Positions 1 to 4,764 of a stretch of DNA of 10,528 nt are shown one piece after another. Position numbers and translations under genes: made by a program. Source of the DNA: JADLEX01 sp964586775. Lineage in GTDB: Bacteria > Lernaellota > Lernaellaia > JACKCT01. Each line of letters starts with the position of its first letter. Within the stretch, counting starts at the first letter, position 1. The stretch is taken from the NCBI GenBank assembly GCA_964586775.1, contig CAZPJD010000293.1:1-10528 (forward strand), read 5' to 3'. The notes beneath the pieces are model-generated. The model ran no database searches and had not been told where the DNA came from. It saw only the letters and a list, made by a program, of their open reading frames with translations.

Positions 1-381
1 GGCGTTGTAGATGCCGGTCACGTTCGAGTCGGTGTCGTAGAGGACGGGATACGTGACGGCCTTTCGCTCGACGATTTGCTTCGCTTTGGCGACGCCCGAC
101 GCGGTGTCGGTGTTGATCGACAGGATCTCGAGGCCCTGGCCTTTGTACTGCTGGTAGATTTTTTCCATCATGGGCATCTCGAGTAGGCACGGCTTGCACC
201 AGCTCGCCCAAAACGTCATGAGCACGGCCTTCTTGCCCGCGTAGTCGGCCAGCGCGTAGCTCTTGCCCGACGCATCCTTGAGCGAAAACGCCGGGGCCTT
301 GCCCCCCGCCGCCGCCGCGACGGAAACCAGCGCGAGAATCCCCAACAGGCTCATGAAAATTCGCATCTGGAACGACCGCAT
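1..381 (-). CDS. TlpA-like secreted thioredoxin-fold protein (partial)
   Basis: The first 127 residues of a thiol-disulfide oxidoreductase of the TlpA/ResA/AhpC-TSA group; the C-terminus lies beyond the left edge. The protein starts MRSFQMRIFMSLLGILALVS and runs into an alanine-rich stretch, a typical signal peptide with cleavage near residue 25, so it should act in the periplasm or at the cell surface. Then come the usual first strand (KAPAFSLKDASGKSYALADY) and the active site WASWCKPC with redox cysteines C62 and C65, followed by EMPMMEKIYQQYKGQGLEIL, as in TlpA proteins. Members reduce disulfides during cytochrome c maturation or keep exported thiols reduced; nothing here fixes the partner. 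The ATG at 381 is preferred because GGGGG lies just upstream; in-frame ATGs at 366 and 354 would shorten the signal peptide. The family is clear, the exact role is not. Confidence 0.88.
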   Translation of the reverse strand, partial: MRSFQMRIFMSLLGILALVSVAAAAGGKAPAFSLKDASGKSYALADYAGKKAVLMTFWASWCKPCLLEMPMMEKIYQQYKGQGLEILSINTDTASGVAKAKQIVERKAVTYPVLYDTDSNVTGIYNA

Positions 382-647
382 CGCAACCCCCGAACCGCCC
401 CGCACGGGCGGCGATGGAGTGCGAAAAACCTAGGGGAATTCCCGAGGGGCGTCAACGAAGACAACCGGCCTGTGTCCATGGCACGTGGAGTTTTCCGGTT
501 TTCGTTGCAAATGAATTTTCCGCTTGTGGTTTCGCACGGCTTTTCCGCCGGTCGCCTCGTCGTACGGGAGGATAGGGCTCCGTCGGGGAGCGACCCGAGC
601 GCCCGGACCACTGTCGAGAAGGGGGGAGTTCCGGAGAGTTTCGAGTA
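382..647. other. Non-coding stretch before the repeat cluster
   Basis: Apart from the possible promoter at 427-455, I find no convincing gene, RNA or mobile-element end here. Frames are open on the minus strand, but their translations are rich in Pro, Arg and Ser with no domain, and they run through the repeat cluster, so they look like GC-driven artefacts. Toward the right end, from about 625, the text becomes rich in degenerate GAGTTCCGG-like words that merge into the clean repeats that follow. Confidence 0.5.
427..455 (-). promoter_or_regulatory. Possible promoter of the TlpA-like gene, with a palindromic spacer
   Basis: On the minus strand TTGACG (455-450) is followed after 17 nt by TAGGTT (432-427), about 40 nt before the ATG at 381. 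The -35 box matches the sigma-70 consensus at 5 of 6 positions, the -10 box at only 3 of 6. The spacer holds the perfect 10-bp palindrome GGGAATTCCC (434-443), which could be a repressor site. This is pattern matching only. Confidence 0.3.
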
Positions 648-806
648 GAGTCCCGGGGGAGAGTCCCGGGGACACATAAGTCCCGGGAGTCCCGGGGACA
701 CATTACCGAATTCTGGAGTCCCGGGGACACATTACCGAATTCTTCCCTCTGACCAAGAGTCCCGGGAGAGTCCCGGGGACACATTACCGAATTCTTCCCT
801 CTGACC
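648..806. repeat. Cluster of direct repeats upstream of a transposase remnant
   Basis: The core unit begins GAGTCCCGGGGACACATTAC and continues with CGAATTC, TTCCCTCTGACC, 39 nt in all. Two perfect full copies lie at 716-754 and 768-806. A 27-nt copy truncated after GAATTC lies at 687-713, and a 17-nt copy at 661-677. Shorter GAGTCCCGGG pieces fill the gaps at about 648, 679 and 757. The last full copy ends 5 nt before the start codon of the transposase remnant, with the same orientation throughout. From memory, GGGGACACATTAC-type sequences are common next to IS200-like/REP-associated tyrosine transposases in several phyla; I could not check this. The array probably arose by nested or repeated insertion or slippage of a non-autonomous element. 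The spacing is irregular and there are no unique spacers, so it is not a CRISPR. Confidence 0.75.
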
Positions 807-811
807 GCCCA

Positions 812-1178
812 ATGGGCGAAGCCCGCACAACGGCCCGCATCGCCCACATCGTCGTCCCCGGCGTTGCCCACTGCGTCACGCAGCGCGGCGATCGCCGCCG
901 GCGCACTTTCATCCGCGAGTCCGACGATGAGGACGACCTTCGGCGAATTGCGGAGCAATGCACGCCGCAGAGTTGAAAACCGGTGCTGCGGCCTCCTGCC
1001 GAATCAAGTCCACCTGAACGCGCGCCCGACCGACGCCGACAGCCCGCGTCTCGCGAGGCGCGCTGAATTTCCCGGGCCACCGCGTGTCCACGGCGCGGCG
1101 GGAGCGCGTGTACCTGGAGATCATGTCGGTACCGGGTTTGCCGGAAAATGCCCTGTCGGGCAGGCATTCGCGATTTGA
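812..1178 (+). pseudogene. Decayed REP-associated/IS200-like tyrosine transposase (RAYT)
   Basis: From the ATG at 812 the frame reads MGEARTTARIAHIVVPG, then VAHCVTQRGDRRRRTF, the characteristic start of Y1 (IS200-like, TnpA_REP) transposases, whose family form is roughly 'ARVVVPGxPHHVTQRGNRRQxTF'. It stops at TGA about 976 after AEQCTPQS. The next family block appears in another frame as CCGLLPNQVHLNARP (about 984-1028), matching 'YCLMPNHVHLxxVP', but the first histidine of the HUH metal-binding pair is Gln (codon 1005-1007). A third block in the first frame again, RYRVCRKMPCRAGIRD (1127-1174), resembles 'RYVxRNPVRAGI'. The region between blocks two and three is shorter than usual, and everything beyond is missing. 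With two frame changes, a lost catalytic histidine and no C-terminal tyrosine helix, it is inactive. It ends where the 3' end of the next minus-strand gene begins. Each block is short, but their order is right. Confidence 0.78.
1147..1168 (-). terminator. Possible rho-independent terminator of the transpeptidase-kinase operon
   Basis: About 18 nt after the TGA of the minus-strand kinase gene, the transcript would read AATGCCTGCCCGACAGGGCA followed by TTTT. TGCCC pairs with GGGCA around a GACA loop. As an alternative, AATGCC pairs with GGCATT around a larger loop. The T-run is only four long, so termination may be partial. The hairpin lies within the 3' end of the decayed transposase, in the block that encoded MPCRAG. 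Confidence 0.42.
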
Positions 1179-1185
1179 GAAAAGT

Positions 1186-3075
1186 TCAATGAATATCGAT
1201 GCTGGGCTCGCTCAGCAGGATTTCGATGAGCCGGTTGATCTCGAAGGGTTTGACCAGCAGCCCCGCCGCTCCCGGAAAGCGGTCGGGCTCGCGCGCTTCG
1301 TCGATTGCCTGCGGAAAACCGGACGACAGGATCACGCGGATGTCGGGTCGGATGCGTCGGAGCTCGGCAAAGACGCGCTCGCCGGGCATGTCGCCGAGCA
1401 CCAGATCGAGGATGACCGCGTCGAAGGCGTCGGGGACGTCGGTGAATGCCTGTATCCCCTCTTCGCCGGTCTCGGCGACCGTGACCCGCGCGCCGCTGCC
1501 CGCCAATGCGACCTCGCAGAATTCGCGCACCACGCGCTCGTCGTCGATCACGAGAACCGAAATGTCGAGGGGGCGCGGCCGATCCGCCTCGCGGGGGAAG
1601 GTGCGTCCGCCGACCACCGGGATGTGCACGGTGAGGACTGCGCCGCCCTCGGGCGTGTTTTCGGCCTCGACGCCGCCGTCGAGATTCGTGACGATACCGT
1701 GGACGGCGGTCAACCCCAAGCCGCGCCGCATCGACTTTGTCGTGAAGAACGGCTCGAAGATCCGCCCGATATTCTCCTCGTCGATGCCGACTCCCGTATC
1801 CTCGACGACTATCCGCACGTATTCGCCGGGGCCGAGCTCCGAATCCGCGCCGGGCATGACAATCGCGCGGTCCGTTCGCAGATACACGGTGCCGCCGCCG
1901 GGCGTGGCCTCCCACGCGTTCTGAAGCAGGTTGTCGATCACCTGGCGAATGTAGGCCGGGTCGGCGTAGATCACGCCCGCGGGCTCGGCGAGACTCAGGC
2001 GAATCACGATCTCGGGGTCTTGGCGGATTTCGTGCTGCTCGACGCACCGACGGACGGCGTCGTTGACGTTGAGCGCCTGCGGCGCGCCGCGTCCGCCACG
2101 CGCGCAGGCGATGAGCTGCTGCGTCAGACGCACGGCACGCTCGGTGGACTGCTCGACGCGCCCGAGCGGCCCCCACAGCAGATCGCCCTTGGGAACCATG
2201 GCGCGCAGCAGGCTCATGTTTCCCATGATGCCCGTGAGGATGTTGTTGAAATCGCCGGCGATGCCTTCGGCGAGATTGCGCATCATCTCCAGATTGCGCG
2301 TTCGCTCGACACGTTGTTCCAGCTTGTGCTCGCGGGTGGTGTCGCGGGCGACGCCGATCGTCCCGGCGAACGAATCGTCGCGCGACCACATCGGCGACAG
2401 GCTGATCGTCAGGCGCAGGATGTGGCCGTCTTCGTGAAAGATGCGCACGCCGTCGCGATAGCCCGTTCGTCCCTCGCGGGCTTCGTCGAACAGCGAGTGG
2501 ATCGCGTCCCGGTCATCGCGGTGGAAGAACGAAACCATCTCCTGCCCGGCGATGGCGTCGGGTGACGCGCCCGTCACCTCGCGAAGCGGGGCGCTGGCGT
2601 AGTTCACGATGCCGTTCGCATCGGTCATGAACACGATGTCGCGCATGTTCTCGGCCAGGGCGAAAAACGGCAGGCGCTTGCGGAACGGCCCGTCCACCAT
2701 CAGCGGCGGCGCGGACGACTGCACCAATACGACGCACGCGTCGCCTTCGCCGATGAACGTGAGTTCGGTCAGGGGGGCCAGCGGGTTTTCCGCTTCGGAG
2801 CGCGTGTCGAATTCGGGCACGCGAATCGTGCGCGGCGGGCCTTCGGGATCGGAAATGGCGGCTCGGGCGTGCTCGCACACCAAAGCGGCAATCCGCGCGC
2901 CGAACAGGGCATCGATCACCGTTCCCGCAGCGGGCGTTGCCGCGTTTTCGAAAAGTTCGGCGAAAGCGGGGTTGAATTCGAGCAGTTTTCCCCGGGCGTC
3001 GCACGCGAACACCGGCAAGGACATCGCCAGTGCGATCTTCCGAGCCGCGCATTCCATGGGGCCGCGCACGTTCAT
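1186..3075 (-). CDS. PAS-PAS hybrid histidine kinase lacking the phospho-accepting histidine
   Basis: A 629-residue soluble signalling protein with no membrane segment or signal peptide. Order of domains: a PAS-like domain (about 16-118), a clear PAS domain (about 136-250, with MTDANGIVNYAS and a final GVARDTTREHKLEQ), a dimerisation helix, an ATP-binding domain, and a C-terminal receiver (about 504-622). The helix reads NLAEGIAGDFNNILTGI where the family has GG(I/V)AHDFNN: residue 274 is Gly (codon GGC at 2256-2254), so autophosphorylation on the usual histidine is impossible. The rest looks functional: N-box DNLLQNAWEA (N386), G1 EDTGVGIDEENIGRIFEPFF, G2 RRGLGLTAVHG. The receiver has D511/D512, phospho-acceptor D557 (VILDLVLGDMPG), S584/S585 and K609 (VKPF). 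The ATG at 3075 is preceded by GAGG at a suitable distance. The gene lies 34 nt after the L,D-transpeptidase, so the two are probably co-transcribed. It may be a pseudokinase scaffold or a receiver fed by another kinase, such as the one at 4765-7134. Confidence 0.92.
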   Translation of the reverse strand: MNVRGPMECAARKIALAMSLPVFACDARGKLLEFNPAFAELFENAATPAAGTVIDALFGARIAALVCEHARAAISDPEGPPRTIRVPEFDTRSEAENPLAPLTELTFIGEGDACVVLVQSSAPPLMVDGPFRKRLPFFALAENMRDIVFMTDANGIVNYASAPLREVTGASPDAIAGQEMVSFFHRDDRDAIHSLFDEAREGRTGYRDGVRIFHEDGHILRLTISLSPMWSRDDSFAGTIGVARDTTREHKLEQRVERTRNLEMMRNLAEGIAGDFNNILTGIMGNMSLLRAMVPKGDLLWGPLGRVEQSTERAVRLTQQLIACARGGRGAPQALNVNDAVRRCVEQHEIRQDPEIVIRLSLAEPAGVIYADPAYIRQVIDNLLQNAWEATPGGGTVYLRTDRAIVMPGADSELGPGEYVRIVVEDTGVGIDEENIGRIFEPFFTTKSMRRGLGLTAVHGIVTNLDGGVEAENTPEGGAVLTVHIPVVGGRTFPREADRPRPLDISVLVIDDERVVREFCEVALAGSGARVTVAETGEEGIQAFTDVPDAFDAVILDLVLGDMPGERVFAELRRIRPDIRVILSSGFPQAIDEAREPDRFPGAAGLLVKPFEINRLIEILLSEPSIDIH

Positions 3076-3109
3076 GACGCCTCGTTCACGGCGCGGCTGG
3101 GTGCGCGCG

Positions 3110-4480
3110 CTAGTTCACGGATTTGACCTTCGCGGTTTCGGCCAGCGGGGCACTCCCGGTGTCCTTGCCACCGGTCAGAATCAGTTTGAGCTGGGACACG
3201 GGGTACCGGACCGCCTGCTTGATCGCGGACAATTGCTTCGCGAAGACGGCGACGTCCGTCGGCGCGAGTTTCGCCGTGTCGAATCCGAGCGCCGTCAGCT
3301 TTTCGCTCAAATAGTCCGAATTGACGGTGCGATGCGTTTTCCCGTCGTCGGAGCGGAACCAGTATACGTCGGGGTAGGCGGCCAGTTCCGCCTCTCCGGT
3401 GACGGTATTCTGAACGACGTCCAAACAATGATATCGATTCGCCGCGGGCACCGACGCGAACAGAGGCACGAGGCGCGTCCGGGTTTCGCCGTACACATCG
3501 AGGTTTCCGGCGAGCTGCCCCGTCGGAAGTTGCACGCCCGAATTGCGTGTCAGCATGAACAGCGCGAGGTGGGCGATGTTCTCGTTCCGGTTGCGGATGC
3601 ACCCGTGCGAAAAGGCCCGATAGGTGCGGTTCAGCAGCTTCGGCTGGTTGGTACCGTGGTAGTACCAGATCACCTTCTTGGGTTCGGTCGGCATGAGCTT
3701 CCAGATGCCGAGCGGATTGTGCTTCCCCGGACCGACGTACTTCTTCGTCTCGGGGTCCGTCCACGGCGGGTAGTGGTGCAGCATCGTGCAATAGACCAGG
3801 CCCACCGTGCGCGGAGTCTTGGTCGTCGTTTTGCCCACCACCACTGGCCACTCCGCGAGCAGAGGGCGGTTTGGTCCACTCTCCAGTGTGAGACGCCACG
3901 TAAAGGCCGGGATATTGAGATCGCCGGAGACCGCCAGATGCGGCCACCCCAGCACCTCGCCATCGGTCAGCCTTATCAGCACCTCGCGCGTGCGCAGATG
4001 ATCGGGCACCAGATCGCGAAAGAGCACGACCGTGCCGAGCGCCTCGGACGAGGAGGATTTCAGGCTGAGCTGATTCACCCGGTCGGCGACCATGGCGACC
4101 TGGGTCTCGGAGAGAATGCCCGTCGCGATGACGGTTTCCTCGTCGGTCGACCAACGCGCCGGACGAAAATAGACCGGCACCCACGTGACGCCGAAGTCGG
4201 CGAGCAGTTCGTGAACAGTGACCTGCGTCGCATTGGGGTGCTCGACCCAATACGCCTTGCGCAGGGTTTCGAGGGGAATCGCCATCACGCCGGTCTCTTG
4301 GACCTCGTCCCCGGCGAGCTGCGGGTAGATCTGTTCCGGCGCGACGCCGACGTTCTGGCAATGGACGAGGCCGTCGAGGTCTTTCCAGACTTCCGGAGAC
4401 GCGTACGACCGCGAAACGGTCATCGTGGAGAGGGAAATCCCGACGAAAAGGCAAAACGACACCCAGCCGAATCCGCGCAC
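3110..4480 (-). CDS. L,D-transpeptidase, YkuD fold, YcbB/LdtD-like
   Basis: An exported enzyme of about 456 residues that makes 3-3 cross-links in peptidoglycan or attaches proteins to it. The YkuD active site is plain: IWYYHGTNQP, then AFSHGCIRNRN, with catalytic His292 and nucleophile Cys294 (codon TGC at 3601-3599). WPVVVGKTTTKTP and HHYPPWTDPETKKY before it resemble the large YcbB-type enzymes rather than the small ErfK type. I see no clear peptidoglycan-binding repeat; the first 180 residues are of unknown fold, and about 100 residues follow the catalytic core. The start chosen is the GTG at 4480: GGGGA lies 6 nt upstream, and the product begins with a compact signal peptide (MRGFGWVSFCLFVGISLS) ending near SYA. 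An in-frame ATG at 4534 would add 18 residues and put acidic residues ahead of the signal; a TTG at 4507 is a third option. It leads a two-gene operon with the histidine-less kinase. Family certain; start less so. Confidence 0.9.
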   Translation of the reverse strand: MRGFGWVSFCLFVGISLSTMTVSRSYASPEVWKDLDGLVHCQNVGVAPEQIYPQLAGDEVQETGVMAIPLETLRKAYWVEHPNATQVTVHELLADFGVTWVPVYFRPARWSTDEETVIATGILSETQVAMVADRVNQLSLKSSSSEALGTVVLFRDLVPDHLRTREVLIRLTDGEVLGWPHLAVSGDLNIPAFTWRLTLESGPNRPLLAEWPVVVGKTTTKTPRTVGLVYCTMLHHYPPWTDPETKKYVGPGKHNPLGIWKLMPTEPKKVIWYYHGTNQPKLLNRTYRAFSHGCIRNRNENIAHLALFMLTRNSGVQLPTGQLAGNLDVYGETRTRLVPLFASVPAANRYHCLDVVQNTVTGEAELAAYPDVYWFRSDDGKTHRTVNSDYLSEKLTALGFDTAKLAPTDVAVFAKQLSAIKQAVRYPVSQLKLILTGGKDTGSAPLAETAKVKSVN

Positions 4481-4521
4481 GCCACATCCCCATGCGATTT
4501 CGCGCAAACCACATCCCGATG
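4468..4521 (-). repeat. 27-nt tandem duplication across the transpeptidase start region
   Basis: Two adjacent 27-nt units, 4468-4494 and 4495-4521, agree at 22 of 27 positions by hand count. On the coding (minus) strand each carries GGGATGTGG followed by a possible start (GTG at 4480, TTG at 4507) and then CGCG. Because 27 is a multiple of three, the frame is kept: the copies encode SSGCGLREI and AWGCGVRGF. The ribosome-binding site and start codon of the transpeptidase therefore appear to have been duplicated in frame. Confidence 0.7.
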
Positions 4522-4533
4522 ACAATTCCATCA

Positions 4534-4561
4534 TTTTTAGGCATCGGCAGGTTTTTGTGAA
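4534..4561 (-). promoter_or_regulatory. Possible promoter of the transpeptidase-kinase operon
   Basis: On the minus strand TTCACA (4561-4556) and TAAAAA (4539-4534) are 16 nt apart, matching the sigma-70 boxes at 5 of 6 and 4 of 6 positions. Transcription would begin near 4527, downstream of the ATG at 4534 but upstream of the GTG at 4480, leaving a leader of about 47 nt. This fits the GTG start for the transpeptidase. Pattern match only. Confidence 0.33.
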
Positions 4562-4577
4562 TATTGAGGGAAATTTG

Positions 4578-4587
4578 GCCGATCGGC
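4578..4587. promoter_or_regulatory. Palindrome GCCGATCGGC in the divergent region
   Basis: A perfect 10-bp palindrome in an otherwise AT-richer divergent promoter region. TCGGCTCGAT overlaps it at 4583-4592 and recurs at 4715-4724, so the two direct copies flank the promoter at 4666-4693. They could be regulator binding sites controlling one or both directions, but GC-rich 10-mers recur by chance in such genomes. Confidence 0.25.
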
Positions 4588-4665
4588 TCGATTTTTTGCG
4601 ATTCGCCCGGACGAGCGCGACGTTCGCGGTCGCGGCGCCCGAGATTTCCGCGCGCGATGGCGTGA

Positions 4666-4700
4666 TTGCCGAAGCCGATAGCTGTGATATAAAAAACAGC
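4666..4700 (+). promoter_or_regulatory. Likely promoter of the plus-strand kinase, with a dyad over the -10 box
   Basis: TTGCCG (4666-4671), a 16-nt spacer, and TATAAA (4688-4693), the latter preceded by TGA as in extended -10 promoters. This is the strongest sigma-70-like site in the window. A start near 4700 would leave a leader of about 65 nt before the ATG at 4765. The arms GCTGT (4681-4685) and ACAGC (4696-4700) form an inverted repeat around the -10 box, as expected of a repressor operator. The role of the dyad is inferred. Confidence 0.5.
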
Positions 4701-4764
4701 GCCACGAACGAAAGTCGGCTCGATCCGGTCTCCGGTTTTCCGGTCCATCCCCGGCGGTGAACGC

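Noticed and set aside
648..806. CRISPR array
   Set aside because: Repeat copies differ in length, spacing is irregular (2-13 nt between long copies), there are no unique spacers of constant length, and no cas gene is present.
864..1178. Intact small gene of 104 codons on the plus strand
   Set aside because: Only its middle part (PNQVHL block) matches the transposase family; the first part is out of frame with the true N-terminal block starting at 812, so it is a fragment of the pseudogene.
1084..2565. Long plus-strand open frame opposite the histidine-less kinase
   Set aside because: Its translation has no recognisable domain and resembles an antisense reading of GC-rich coding DNA; the minus-strand frame has clear PAS, ATPase and receiver motifs.
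2609..4522. 637-codon plus-strand open frame
   Set aside because: It spans the antisense of two well-supported genes and the gap between them; composition is Arg/Gly/His-rich with no motif.
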